Shown here: positions 53,983 to 62,751 of the stretch, piece by piece
Layout: each line of letters starts with the position of its first letter
Position numbering within the stretch: the stretch's first letter is position 1
Origin: Oscillospiraceae bacterium
GTDB lineage: Bacteria; Bacillota; Clostridia; Oscillospirales; Acutalibacteraceae
Assembly (NCBI GenBank): GCA_902762875.1
Contig: CACWPS010000009.1
Span: 1-64,000 of the forward strand
Length of the DNA: 64,000 nt
Direction: 5' to 3'
Made by a program: the position numbers and the translations under genes
Notes under the pieces: generated by a model
The model's database searches: none
Seen by the model: only the letters and a program-made list of their open reading frames with translations
Told to the model about the DNA's origin: nothing

Positions 53983-54954
53983 ATGAATTTTACTCCTATT
54001 GACGGCAGCGGTCTTGTTGACGGCTTCTGTCTCATAAAAAGCATTGACCAAAAGACCTCCTCAAAGGGTGACACATACCTTGATATGACCCTTTCGGACT
54101 CGGACGGGGAGATTAATGCCAAGCTCTGGCGCTACAATAAGGCTACCCACGGCGAATATGGGATTAATGACCTTGTTAAAATTCGGGGGATGATTTCCCA
54201 GTACAACGGCGCAGACCAATTAAAGATTGAAAAAATCAGGCCCGTAACCCCCGAGGACGGCGTTAATATCTCCGATTTTGTAAAGTCGGCAGATTATTCA
54301 GGCGAGCAGATGTTTGGGGAGCTCTACAGGCTTGCTGAAAGCTTCTGTGACGAGGATTTAAGAAAAATTGTAACCGCTATACTTGAGGATAACCGCTTAG
54401 CTCTGCTTTATTGGCCCGCCGCCTTTAAGCTTCACCATGCGGTGCGGGGAGGACTGCTCCTTCACACCCTTTCGATAGTGCGGCTTGCCGAGGGCGTTTG
54501 CAGGGTATACCCCTTTGTTGACCGTGAGCTGTTAATTTCGGGCGCAATACTTCACGATATTGCAAAGCTTTCGGAATTCAAGGTTGCGGACACAGGCATA
54601 GCCACGGGATATTCGGCAGAGGGCAACCTTTTAGGACACCTTGCAATGGGGGCTATGGTAATAGATAAGTATGCCGAAAAGCTTAATATCAACCCCAAAA
54701 CCGCAATGCTTCTTGAGCATATGGTGCTTTCCCACCACGGCGAGCCCGAGTTCGGTGCGGCGGTAAGACCTATGTTTATTGAGGCAGAGCTTTTAAGCGA
54801 GCTTGACCTTATGGACTCCCGTATTTACGAAATGCGTGAGGCGGTATCTGCCGCTCCGGCAGAGGATTTTTCCGCAAGGGTCTGGGCTATGGAAAACCGC
54901 AAGCTTTACAACCACACAAGAACGGATTTGAATAAAAAAACAGAACTGTTTTAA
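53983..54954 (+). CDS. yhaM: 3'-5' exoribonuclease YhaM-like
   Basis: A 323-residue protein with an N-terminal OB-fold (about 1-90: DMTLSDSDGEINAKLWR) and a C-terminal HD phosphohydrolase domain. His residues HHAVRGGLLLHT and the HD pair ILHDIAKL near 190 are clear, with HHGEPE further on. This is the YhaM/CBF1 exoribonuclease arrangement used in RNA turnover. It lies between purA and a DUF1858 gene. Confidence 0.9.
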   Translation: MNFTPIDGSGLVDGFCLIKSIDQKTSSKGDTYLDMTLSDSDGEINAKLWRYNKATHGEYGINDLVKIRGMISQYNGADQLKIEKIRPVTPEDGVNISDFVKSADYSGEQMFGELYRLAESFCDEDLRKIVTAILEDNRLALLYWPAAFKLHHAVRGGLLLHTLSIVRLAEGVCRVYPFVDRELLISGAILHDIAKLSEFKVADTGIATGYSAEGNLLGHLAMGAMVIDKYAEKLNINPKTAMLLEHMVLSHHGEPEFGAAVRPMFIEAELLSELDLMDSRIYEMREAVSAAPAEDFSARVWAMENRKLYNHTRTDLNKKTELF

Positions 54955-54979
54955 TAATAAAAAAGAAAGGTGATTTAAA

Positions 54980-55180
54980 ATGAAGATTACAAAGGATATG
55001 CTTATAGGCGAAGTATTGGATATGGACACAGATGCCGCTGAATACTTTTTTGAGATTGGTATGCACTGCTTAGGCTGCCCCGCATCAAGAGGAGAGAGCA
55101 TTGAGCAGGCGTGCGAGGTTCACGGAACCGACTGTGACGCACTTGTAGAAAAGCTTAACCGCTATTTTGAAAACAAATAA
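54980..55180 (+). CDS. DUF1858 small protein
   Basis: A 66-residue protein: MLIGEVLDMDTDAAEYFFE followed by GMHCLGCPASRGESIEQACE. It matches the DUF1858 / hybrid-cluster-associated small domain with a CxxC motif; the pair of cysteines is often proposed to bind metal or to act in disulfide exchange. It is transcribed between yhaM and trmK, overlapping trmK by one base. Function is unknown. Confidence 0.88.
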   Translation: MKITKDMLIGEVLDMDTDAAEYFFEIGMHCLGCPASRGESIEQACEVHGTDCDALVEKLNRYFENK

Positions 55181-55866
55181 TGTCTTTAAGCAAAAGACTT
55201 AAGCTTATAGCCTCCCTTGTGCCGAAAGGTGCAAGGGTTTGCGATATAGGAACAGACCACGCACGGTTGCCCATTTACTTGATTGAAAACAATATTGCCA
55301 AGGGTGTAATTGCAACCGATATTCGCCCCCTGCCCCTTGAAAACGCCAAGAAAAATGTTGCGGCTTCGGGGGTTAAGGGAATAGAATTACGCCTTTGTGA
55401 CGGGCTTTCAGCCGTAAAAAAGAGTGAAACCGATACGGTAATAATAGCGGGAATAGGCGGAGAGGTTATCTCGGGTATCATATCCCGAGGGGAGCTTTTG
55501 CTCGAACAGCCCTATCCCCTCTTAATTTTACAGCCCACCACCTCACCCGAGGCTTTAAGACGGTATCTTTATGAAAACGGTTTTGAAATTTTAACCGAAA
55601 CCCCGCTTAAAGAAAACGGAAAGCTGTATTCTGTTATGACGGCTTGTTTTACCGGTAAAGCCAAAGAAATGCCCGAACACTTTTACTTTACAGGCAAGCT
55701 TGACCCCAAAGCAGAGGACGGATATTTATACATACAAAAGCAGTACATCCGGATTAAAAATTGTGCAGACGCACTTATTGATATACCCGAAAAGCAGGCA
55801 GAATATCTGCATTATAAAAAGCTTTCCGACCAAATACTAAAATTTTTGACAGATAAGCAGGAATAA
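55180..55866 (+). CDS. trmK: tRNA (adenine22-N1)-methyltransferase
   Basis: A 228-residue SAM enzyme methylating A22 of tRNA. The SAM motif VCDIGTDHARLPIYLIE opens it, and GIGGEVISGII and LILQPTTSPEALRRYLYE follow, a pattern specific to the TrmK/YqfN family. A C-terminal helical domain from about 165 fits too. Its ATG overlaps the DUF1858 stop (TAATG). Confidence 0.92.
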   Translation: MSLSKRLKLIASLVPKGARVCDIGTDHARLPIYLIENNIAKGVIATDIRPLPLENAKKNVAASGVKGIELRLCDGLSAVKKSETDTVIIAGIGGEVISGIISRGELLLEQPYPLLILQPTTSPEALRRYLYENGFEILTETPLKENGKLYSVMTACFTGKAKEMPEHFYFTGKLDPKAEDGYLYIQKQYIRIKNCADALIDIPEKQAEYLHYKKLSDQILKFLTDKQE

Positions 55867-55868
55867 AA

Positions 55869-57554
55869 ATGGCATTTGACGGCGGTTTTTTACACCGAAT
55901 TATCCAAGAACTGAATAACGCCGACGATTCCCATGTGGACAAAATATACCAGCCCTCTAAGGACGAGCTGGTTCTTTTGTTGCGCAAAAAAGGATTTGCA
56001 AAAAGGCTTTTAATCTCTGTAAAGCAGGGCTCTGCCCGTATTCAGTTTACCGAAAATAAATACGAAAATCCCGCAACACCTCCCATGTTTTGTATGCTTA
56101 TAAGAAAATACCTTTCTGCCGCAAGGCTTATTAAGGTGACGCAACCCGCCCTCGAAAGAATAACCGAGCTTACCTTTTCATATACAAACGAAATGGGAGA
56201 TATTGCTGAAATACGCCTTATTGCTGAATTTATAGGCAATAAAACCAATATTCTGCTTGTGGGGGCAGACAGAAAGATTATAGACTGCCTTCGCAAAAGC
56301 GACCCTGAAACCGCCGACCGCCTGCTTTTACCGGGTGCCCGGTACGAATATCCCCAAAATCAGGGAAAGCTTAATCCCCTAACGGCTGATGCAGAGGAAA
56401 TATGCTCGGCGGCAATCGCTCACGGGGGAGACTCCGCCAAAGCATTGCTCGAGAGTATCGACGGCTTTTCTCCCCTTGTTTGCAGGGAGGCGGTTTATAA
56501 GTCGGAAGTCACTGGAAGTCTTAGTTCAGCATTAAGCGATATTCTAACCGATTTAAAAGAGGGCGGCACACCTGTTATCCTTATGAAAACGGACGGCACA
56601 CCCTACGATTTTTCTTATACAGATATTTCCCAGTACTCGAATGAGTTTTCAAAACAAAGCTTTGAAAGCTATTCCGAGCTTTTAGATGCTTTTTATACCG
56701 CACGGGAAAATTCCGAAAGGCTTAAGCGCTCTGCCTCAGATATAATTAAGCTTGTAACAAATCTTCGTGCCCGCACCGAAAGGAAGCTTGCAATACGGCT
56801 TAATGACCTTAAAAAGTGCGAAAATCGGGAGACCCTTAGAATTTACGGCGAGCTTTTAAAGGCAAATCTGTACAGGCTCAAAAACGGTGCGGCCTTTGCC
56901 GAGGTTGAAAACTACTACGATGAAATGAAGCCTGTAAGAATCCCTTTAAATCCCGCCCTTTCACCCCAGAAAAACGCAGACAAGTATTTTAAGGATTATA
57001 AAAAATCCTATACCGCCGAGCGCACACTCACAGACCTTACAAAAAAGGACGAGGAGGAGCTTAAATATTTCGACTCGGTGCTTGACAGCATTGCTCGAAG
57101 CGTTTCCCTTTCGGAAATTTCCGAAATAAGGGAGGAATTGGCGCTCGCAGGCTATATAAAGCAAAACGGCACACACAAAAAGAAAAGCTCTGCCGTGCCG
57201 CAGTTTAAGGAATACGCCTCGGACGAGGGATATAAAATACTTGTGGGCAAAAATAACCGCCAAAACGATTATTTAACAACCGTGCTTGCCGCAAAGAACG
57301 ATTTATGGTTTCATGTCAAGAATATCCCCGGCTCCCATGTGATAGTGATGTGCCGAGGGGGCGAGGTTTCGGAAGAAACAATAATGAAGGCGGCGGCTTT
57401 AGCGGCGGCTAATTCAAAAGCGGCAGATTCTTCGCAGGTGCCCGTGGATTACACCCCCGTAAAATTTGTCAAAAAACCGAGCGGCGCAAAACCGGGAATG
57501 GTCATCTACACAACAAATAAAACCGTTTTTGTAACACCGCAAAATTTTACTTGA
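55869..57554 (+). CDS. rqcH: Ribosome quality-control protein RqcH (NFACT)
   Basis: A 561-residue protein with NFACT-N (1-~210: AFDGGFLHRIIQEL ... RIQFTENKYENP), a long coiled coil (about 280-400) and an NFACT-R domain at the C-terminus (DLWFHVKNIPGSHVI). It binds obstructed 50S subunits and adds alanine tails to stalled peptides, with tRNA-Ala. Formerly called fibronectin-binding protein. It directly follows trmK with a 2-nt gap. Confidence 0.94.
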   Translation: MAFDGGFLHRIIQELNNADDSHVDKIYQPSKDELVLLLRKKGFAKRLLISVKQGSARIQFTENKYENPATPPMFCMLIRKYLSAARLIKVTQPALERITELTFSYTNEMGDIAEIRLIAEFIGNKTNILLVGADRKIIDCLRKSDPETADRLLLPGARYEYPQNQGKLNPLTADAEEICSAAIAHGGDSAKALLESIDGFSPLVCREAVYKSEVTGSLSSALSDILTDLKEGGTPVILMKTDGTPYDFSYTDISQYSNEFSKQSFESYSELLDAFYTARENSERLKRSASDIIKLVTNLRARTERKLAIRLNDLKKCENRETLRIYGELLKANLYRLKNGAAFAEVENYYDEMKPVRIPLNPALSPQKNADKYFKDYKKSYTAERTLTDLTKKDEEELKYFDSVLDSIARSVSLSEISEIREELALAGYIKQNGTHKKKSSAVPQFKEYASDEGYKILVGKNNRQNDYLTTVLAAKNDLWFHVKNIPGSHVIVMCRGGEVSEETIMKAAALAAANSKAADSSQVPVDYTPVKFVKKPSGAKPGMVIYTTNKTVFVTPQNFT

Positions 57555-57569
57555 GAAAGGAGTACAGCT

Positions 57570-58370
57570 GTGAAAATCGGAGTATCAACCTCTTGCTTTT
57601 ACCCTCTTGAAACCGAGGTTGCTTTAGAAAATCTCGGCAAAGCGGGAATAAAGCACACGGAAATCTTTTTCAATGCCCTAAGTGAGCTAAAGCAAAGCTT
57701 TGTGGATATGCTCCTTGACATTCAAAGTGAATACGGGATAACGGTTGCCTCTGTTCATCCCACAATGTCCCTTGCCGAGTCATTTATGATTTTTTCAAAC
57801 TATGAACGAAGATACCGTGAAGCAGAGGATCAGTTCCGCAGGTATTCCGAAATTGCGGCACAATTAGGCGCTAAATATATTATAATGCACGGCGGAAAGC
57901 CCAACGGAATATTAAGCGATGAAGAGTACTGTGAGAGGTATATGAGGCTTAAGGAAGTTACCCGCCAAAACGGCATAGATATCTTGCAGGAAAATGTCGT
58001 CCGCTTCAGGGCGGGTGAAATTGACTTTCTGCGTTCGATGAAAAATATTTTAGGCGATGAAGCCGAGCTTTGCATAGACTTAAAGCAGTCGCTTCGCTGT
58101 GGGTATAACCCGTATGACCTTATCAACGAATTTTCCGATAACATCAAGCACTACCACATAAGCGACCACAGCATTTCCTCCGACTGTCTGTTGCCCTTAA
58201 ACGGCGGCTTTGATTTTGAAAACTTTTTTTCGGTGCTTAAAAGCAAGGGCTTTAACGGCTCCTGCATCATTGAAGTTTATAAGGATTGCTACAACTCTTA
58301 TGAGAATGTTTACAATTCTTTTAATAAACTTAAAAATTGCTATTGCAATATTCTCGAAAATAGGTTATAA
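57570..58370 (+). CDS. Sugar phosphate isomerase/epimerase-like TIM-barrel protein
   Basis: A 266-residue protein of the AP-endonuclease-2/xylose-isomerase-like superfamily. KIGVSTSCFYPLE at the start, IIMHGGKPNG near 100, DILQENVVRF near 145, CIDLKQSLRCGYNPYD and the terminal CIIEVYKDCYNSYE carry the metal-binding Glu, His and Asp pattern. It probably isomerises a sugar or inositol derivative. It follows rqcH by 15 bases; no pathway partner is adjacent. Function is uncertain. Confidence 0.82.
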   Translation: MKIGVSTSCFYPLETEVALENLGKAGIKHTEIFFNALSELKQSFVDMLLDIQSEYGITVASVHPTMSLAESFMIFSNYERRYREAEDQFRRYSEIAAQLGAKYIIMHGGKPNGILSDEEYCERYMRLKEVTRQNGIDILQENVVRFRAGEIDFLRSMKNILGDEAELCIDLKQSLRCGYNPYDLINEFSDNIKHYHISDHSISSDCLLPLNGGFDFENFFSVLKSKGFNGSCIIEVYKDCYNSYENVYNSFNKLKNCYCNILENRL

Positions 58371-58406
58371 TGAGTTGTAATTGTTGAAAGGAGTTAGTGT
58401 TATACA

Positions 58407-59171
58407 GTGAATAACATATCTTTAGTAGATCTTCTCAAGCTTGCATTAAAGTATATCTATATTTTGATTGCCGTAGCCTTAGTCGCCGCCATTGTTGCGT
58501 TTTCTTACTGCAATTTTGTTGCCGAGCCAAGGTATTCTTCAACAGGCTCCATCGTTGTTACAAACGGTGCGATTATCAGCGATATCTCGGCACAAACCGC
58601 AAGCGACACAACCTCGAAAAAGGTAAGCGGTTCTGATATTTCCGCATCGCTTCTGCTCTCTAATACAATCATTGATATTCTCAATACTAATGATATTTAT
58701 AAGCAACTCGCTTCCGAATTGGGTGACAAATATTCATATACAAATTTAATGAACAGGGCTACAGTCAAGCAGCGCAATGAAGACACCCTCTTTATTGATG
58801 TTTCCTTCTCCGCCGATACACCCGAGGAGGCTCAAACTCTTGTTAATAACTTTTTAGAGATTGTTCCCGACTATATTGCAAAATTTATTCCCGGTTCTAC
58901 AGCGTCTGTAACCACAACTGCGGACAGAGCGGTAAAAATTTATCCCCAAACCTCAAGAACCGTATTTATCGCTGCAATGGCAGGTGCGGTATTATCCTAT
59001 GCAATCATTTTTATCATATCATTATTTAACACAACTATAAAAAACGAAGATGATATAAAGAATAATTATGATTTAACCGTTTTAGGCAATATTCCTGATT
59101 TTTCATCTGCGGCGGCAAATAAAAATAAATACTATGGATATTCAAGGAAGGAGTCTACGAATGTCAAATAA
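58407..59171 (+). CDS. Wzz/YveK-like polysaccharide co-polymerase
   Basis: A 254-residue membrane protein with a GTG start. Transmembrane helices lie at about 15-35 and 190-212, with the loop between them outside. The arrangement, SGYILIAVALVAAIVAF near the start and the C-terminal PQTSRTVFIAAMAGAVLSYAIIF, is that of the BY-kinase activator (CpsC/CapA type). Its cytoplasmic end should contact the kinase encoded next. The gene overlaps the following one by 11 bases, so they are coupled. Confidence 0.88.
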   Translation: MNNISLVDLLKLALKYIYILIAVALVAAIVAFSYCNFVAEPRYSSTGSIVVTNGAIISDISAQTASDTTSKKVSGSDISASLLLSNTIIDILNTNDIYKQLASELGDKYSYTNLMNRATVKQRNEDTLFIDVSFSADTPEEAQTLVNNFLEIVPDYIAKFIPGSTASVTTTADRAVKIYPQTSRTVFIAAMAGAVLSYAIIFIISLFNTTIKNEDDIKNNYDLTVLGNIPDFSSAAANKNKYYGYSRKESTNVK

Positions 59172-59874
59172 AAGTGATGTTTCTGCAGTTTCCTCCGAAA
59201 AAGAAAATAACGAGATCCAGTCTTTAAAAAAGGTGCCCTTTGCGGTTTCCGAAGCGTACAAGAATATCCGTACTAACCTGATTTCTGCGCTGGTAAAGCA
59301 AGACAAAAAAACCGTAGTGATTTCAAGTCCGAACGCTTCAGACGGTAAATCCACTACCTCAATTAATGTTGCGATTTCTCTTTCACAAATCAACAAAAAA
59401 GTGCTCCTTATTGATGCCGATGCACACCGTCCCACCATTCACACAAAGCTGAAAATGAAGAACAATGACGGTATTATAAATGTTTTAATCGGTGTTTCAA
59501 CCTTCAGCGAAGCTGTTCAGCAATATAATTCCAGGCTTGATATTTTGACCGTAGGTCCTATTCCTCAGAACGCCGCCGAAATTTTCAACGATCCCTCTTT
59601 TGACGAGTTGCTTGATGAGTTAAACGAAAAATACGATTACATAATACTTGATACTCCGCCTGTAAATCTCATTTCGGATTCACTTGTAATTGCTCAAAAG
59701 GTAGGCGGCATTATCTTTGTGGTTCGCTCAGGCTTTACAACCCGTGAGATGCTTCGCCGTGCTGTAGCAAGTGCAAAACAGCTCGATATTAACATACTCG
59801 GCGTTATACTTAACGGCACTGATTTCAGCAAAAACGGGTATCATAAAAAATATTACGGCTCTTACTACAATTAA
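59161..59874 (+). CDS. BY-type tyrosine kinase CpsD/CapB-like
   Basis: 237 residues from ATG 59161, which has AAGGAAGGAG before it. Walker A is SSPNASDGKST near 63, Walker A' VLLIDADAHRPT near 93, Walker B YIILDTPPV near 160. The C-terminal cluster of tyrosines (YHKKYYGSYYN) is the autophosphorylation site. It acts in controlling polysaccharide polymerisation with the Wzz-like protein encoded before it and is dephosphorylated by the PHP phosphatase encoded after it. Confidence 0.93.
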   Translation: MSNKSDVSAVSSEKENNEIQSLKKVPFAVSEAYKNIRTNLISALVKQDKKTVVISSPNASDGKSTTSINVAISLSQINKKVLLIDADAHRPTIHTKLKMKNNDGIINVLIGVSTFSEAVQQYNSRLDILTVGPIPQNAAEIFNDPSFDELLDELNEKYDYIILDTPPVNLISDSLVIAQKVGGIIFVVRSGFTTREMLRRAVASAKQLDINILGVILNGTDFSKNGYHKKYYGSYYN

Positions 59875-59877
59875 TTT

Positions 59878-59918
59878 AGGACGGGCGGCCGCCTATTATT
59901 TCGCGGCTGTCCGTTCCT
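59878..59918 (+). terminator. GC-rich hairpin after the kinase gene
   Basis: AGGACGGGCGGCCGC and GCGGCTGTCCGTTCCT pair imperfectly around a 10-nt loop, 4 nt after the kinase stop. There is no T run, so partial termination or a stability element is possible. Confidence 0.55.
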
Positions 59919-59934
59919 ACTATTTGGGAGGAAT

Positions 59935-60083
59935 TTAGCGTGAAAAATCACGCTAAAAATTATAAAGACGCCTGTTTCTCGCCTTTGTTACCAAAGGCAA
60001 CCGAAACAGATGCGATATAACAATCACCATTTCGGTGAATTTTCATCGCATTTTGTGTCTTGGAAAGAAATGGTGATTATTAT
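59935..60083 (-). repeat. Structured interspersed repeat, copy 2
   Basis: About 149 nt, near-identical to 23193-23307 in reverse orientation, with an insertion in the loop between GTTGCC and GTGATTTTTC. The differences A to G in the second long arm and C to T in GGTAAC keep G-U pairs in the minus-strand RNA. It also holds the palindrome TTTAGCGTGA/TCACGCTAAA. It runs into the first codons of the PHP phosphatase gene. Confidence 0.85.
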
Positions 60084-60819
60084 ATTCGACATTCATTCAC
60101 ACATACTTCCCGCTGTGGACGATGGTGCAAAGGATATAAACGAGGCCTTACAGCTTCTTGAAATGATGAAGGAAGACGGAATCACAGATGTTATAGCAAC
60201 ACCTCATTTTTATCCTGATTCCGATAATCTTGACGAATTTAAAATGCGCACCGAAGAAGCATATAAGACTTTATGCTCTGCGGCAGAGGGTAAAAATTTA
60301 CCCCGTATTTATTTTGGATGCGAGGTTTTATACTTCCGCTATTTAGGTACAAGTGAGGCTGTAACCGATTTTCGCCTTGACGGCTCAAATTATCTCCTGC
60401 TTGAGCTTACCGATGACTGCATAACAGATTCTTTTTTTGAGGATATAGCAAATTTAAAAAATAAATCAGGTATAATTCCCATAATCGCCCACATAGAAAG
60501 GTATTACAAAGCCCCCTCTTTCAGAAAGCTGTTGAAATTTGTAAAAAGTGAAAATATACCGACGCAGGTTAATGCCTCCTCCCTTTTTTCTCCGTATTAC
60601 AAAAGGATAACCGAAAAGCTCATAAAAAAGGGATATGTAAATTTTTTAGCAACCGATTCTCATTCCATAGATATCAGGCCACCACAAATGAAGAATGCCC
60701 TTAAACATATTACCGAAAAATTAGGCGAGGAATATGCAAACGGTTTAATCCGCAATTCCCGATTGCTGTTAGAAGAGATGACCCGAAAAGGAGACCTTTA
60801 TGAAAAGCAAAACGCTTAA
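60070..60819 (+). CDS. PHP-family tyrosine phosphatase (CpsB/YwqE-like)
   Basis: 249 residues from the ATG at 60070; the frame continues upstream to 60010 through the repeat without a ribosome site. FDIHSHILPAVDDG opens the PHP fold, the metal-binding His pairs recur in ATPHFYP, IAHIERY and ATDSHSI. It dephosphorylates the BY-kinase. The residues before FDIH (MVIII) are encoded by the end of the structured repeat, so the repeat supplies the start codon and leader. A start further downstream is not available in this family's usual place. Confidence 0.9.
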   Translation: MVIIIFDIHSHILPAVDDGAKDINEALQLLEMMKEDGITDVIATPHFYPDSDNLDEFKMRTEEAYKTLCSAAEGKNLPRIYFGCEVLYFRYLGTSEAVTDFRLDGSNYLLLELTDDCITDSFFEDIANLKNKSGIIPIIAHIERYYKAPSFRKLLKFVKSENIPTQVNASSLFSPYYKRITEKLIKKGYVNFLATDSHSIDIRPPQMKNALKHITEKLGEEYANGLIRNSRLLLEEMTRKGDLYEKQNA

Positions 60820-61621
60820 TATTTACGACAAAAACGGCGTTAAATATATTGCATTTCCAAAACTCGAAAAATGCGGTGCGGTGCGTCACCTCTTTTCAAC
60901 AAGAATAGGCGGCGTAAGCGAGGGACAGTATTCCTCAATGAATCTAAGCCTTACAGGCGGCGATGACAGAGAAAGCGTACTGGAAAACTATAAGCGGCTT
61001 TGCGGCTGTGTTGGAATTGATATAAACCGCCTTGTTTTAAGCCGCCAGACCCATACAAACAATGTTAAAGAGGTCACCGAAAAGGACTGCGGAACCGGTA
61101 TTTTTAAAGAATCCTTCAATGATGTTGACGGTCTTATAACCGACTGTAGCGGCGTTGCGCTTGTAACGCAATATGCCGACTGTACTCCCCTTTTATTTTG
61201 CGACCCCGTAAAAAAGGTAATTGCAACCTCCCACGCAGGCTGGCGCGGCACCGTTAAGGAAATCGGCAAGGTGACGGTTCAAAAAATGGTTTACGAGTAC
61301 GGCTGTAACCGGGGGGACATTATCGCCGCCATCGGACCCGCAATCGGCGTTTGCTGTTACGAGGTTGACGACCCCGTTATAGACGAATTTAAAAAAATTC
61401 CCTATCTGAACCTTAGCAATATAGTTTTTCCAAAGCAAAACGGAAAATATATGTTAGACCTGAAGGAGGCTAACAGGCAGATACTTGTAAATGCGGGTAT
61501 AAGCCCTGATAATATCGATGTCGCCGACCTTTGCACCTGCTGTAACAGTAAGGAGCTTCACTCCCACCGAGCTACAGGCGGAAAAAGAGGAAACCTCGCC
61601 GCAATAATAGAATTAATATAA
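60800..61621 (+). CDS. pgeF: Peptidoglycan editing factor PgeF (YfiH-like)
   Basis: A 273-residue zinc-dependent protein of the DUF152 family: it removes wrongly placed L-Ser or acts as a purine nucleoside phosphorylase-like enzyme. The metal-site motifs are LSRQTHTNNV (His), QYADCTPLLF (Cys) and ATSHAGWRGT (His). The end CCNSKELHSHRATGGKRGN is also typical. AAAGGAGACC precedes the ATG, which overlaps the phosphatase by 20 bases. Confidence 0.92.
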   Translation: MKSKTLNIYDKNGVKYIAFPKLEKCGAVRHLFSTRIGGVSEGQYSSMNLSLTGGDDRESVLENYKRLCGCVGIDINRLVLSRQTHTNNVKEVTEKDCGTGIFKESFNDVDGLITDCSGVALVTQYADCTPLLFCDPVKKVIATSHAGWRGTVKEIGKVTVQKMVYEYGCNRGDIIAAIGPAIGVCCYEVDDPVIDEFKKIPYLNLSNIVFPKQNGKYMLDLKEANRQILVNAGISPDNIDVADLCTCCNSKELHSHRATGGKRGNLAAIIELI

Positions 61622-61627
61622 CCTACC

Positions 61628-61670
61628 AAGGCATTTTTATCATTTTAGGATAAAAATGCCTTATTTTTTA
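61628..61670 (+). terminator. Terminator of the polysaccharide module and pgeF
   Basis: Perfect 14-bp stem AAGGCATTTTTATC/GATAAAAATGCCTT with a 7-nt loop and an ATTTTTT run. Confidence 0.92.
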
Positions 61671-61679
61671 AAAAAACAC

Positions 61680-61708
61680 TTTACAACTTTATCGAAATAA
61701 AGTATAAT
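61680..61708 (+). promoter_or_regulatory. Promoter with embedded palindrome, amino-acid ABC transporter
   Basis: TTTACA, 17-nt spacer, TATAAT. The spacer is CTTTAT-CGAA-ATAAAG, a palindrome (61687-61702) that could be an operator in the promoter. Confidence 0.8.
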
Positions 61709-61740
61709 GTATTCATTAAATACCAAAGGGGTAGAAGAAA

Positions 61741-62556
61741 ATGAAAAAATTATTGGCATTGTTAATGACTGCGTGTCTGCTTTTTGCTTTTGCAGGCTGC
61801 GGCGGCGAAAACACTTCAAGCGACGGCACAGTCGCTAAGTCAGACAGCGAAACCGTTAAGGAAAACGGCAAGCTTGTAATCGGAATCACCGACTACGCTC
61901 CTCTTGATTACGAAGAGACCAAGGGCAGCGGCGAATGGATTGGCTTTGATGCAGATATGGCAAGAGCCTTTGCTGAAAGCTTAGGCGTTGAAGCAGAGTT
62001 CGTTGTTATCGACTGGGACAACAAGATTATGGAGCTTAAATCCGGCAGTATCGACTGCGTATGGAACGGTATGACCATTTCCGATGAGGTTAAAAACGGA
62101 ATGTCAGTCACAAACGCCTACTTAAAGAATACTCAGGTTGTAGTAGTTCCCAAGGACAAGGCCGAGCAGTATAAGACCCTCGAAAGCGTTAAGGACTTAA
62201 ACTTTGCAGCTGAGGCAGGCTCTGCCGGCGAAGACGCCCTTGAGGCGCTTGACTACAAGGTGACCGCAGTTACCGCTCAGGCAGACGCTTTAATGGAGGT
62301 TGCGGCAGGCACCTCTGATGCGGCTGTTATCGACCTTATTATGGCGGGCGCAGTAATCGGCGAAGGCACAAGCTATGAAAACCTCACCTACACCGTAGGC
62401 GTTGCCGAGGAAGAGAATTTCGGCGTAGGCTTCAGAAAGGGCTCTGACCTTACAGAAAAGCTTAACGAGTTCTTCAAGACTACATATGCAGACGGCAGTA
62501 TGTTAGACACCGCTAAAAAATACGGCGTTCAGGAGTCAATTCTCGAACAGAAGTAA
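61741..62556 (+). CDS. Polar amino-acid ABC transporter binding lipoprotein
   Basis: A 271-residue substrate-binding protein. The signal peptide ends in lipobox FAGC (Cys20), then the linker NTSSDG, and LVIGITDYAPLDYEE starts the PBPb-type fold. GFDADMARAFAESLGVEAEFV and LKSGSIDCVWNGMTIS are typical of glutamine/cystine-type binding proteins. It should deliver a polar amino acid to the permease at 62752. A long palindromic repeat separates the two genes. The amino acid is not determined. Confidence 0.93.
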   Translation: MKKLLALLMTACLLFAFAGCGGENTSSDGTVAKSDSETVKENGKLVIGITDYAPLDYEETKGSGEWIGFDADMARAFAESLGVEAEFVVIDWDNKIMELKSGSIDCVWNGMTISDEVKNGMSVTNAYLKNTQVVVVPKDKAEQYKTLESVKDLNFAAEAGSAGEDALEALDYKVTAVTAQADALMEVAAGTSDAAVIDLIMAGAVIGEGTSYENLTYTVGVAEEENFGVGFRKGSDLTEKLNEFFKTTYADGSMLDTAKKYGVQESILEQK

Positions 62557-62574
62557 TTTGATTTCCTATAATAG

Positions 62575-62697
62575 CCTCCCAAGCCTTACGGGAGGGGGAC
62601 CGCCGAATGGCGGTGGAGGGATATATTGGGACTGTTGCATACCTAAGTATCCCCCAGTCACGGCTCCGTCGTGACAGCCCCCTTTAGGCAAGGGGGC
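62575..62697. repeat. Palindromic intergenic repeat within the ABC operon
   Basis: A cluster of hairpins: CCTCCC/GGGAGG, CCGCC-GAAT-GGCGG, GTCACG-GCTCCG-TCGTGAC and GCCCCCTT-TAGGC-AAGGGGGC. It looks like one of the mobile palindromic repeats common in gut Clostridia and lies between the binding-protein and permease genes. It may end or stabilise part of the mRNA. Confidence 0.8.
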
Positions 62698-62751
62698 CTT
62701 TAGTTTATACAACCTTCTCTTTTGACACTATACATATAAAGGAATTGAAAT

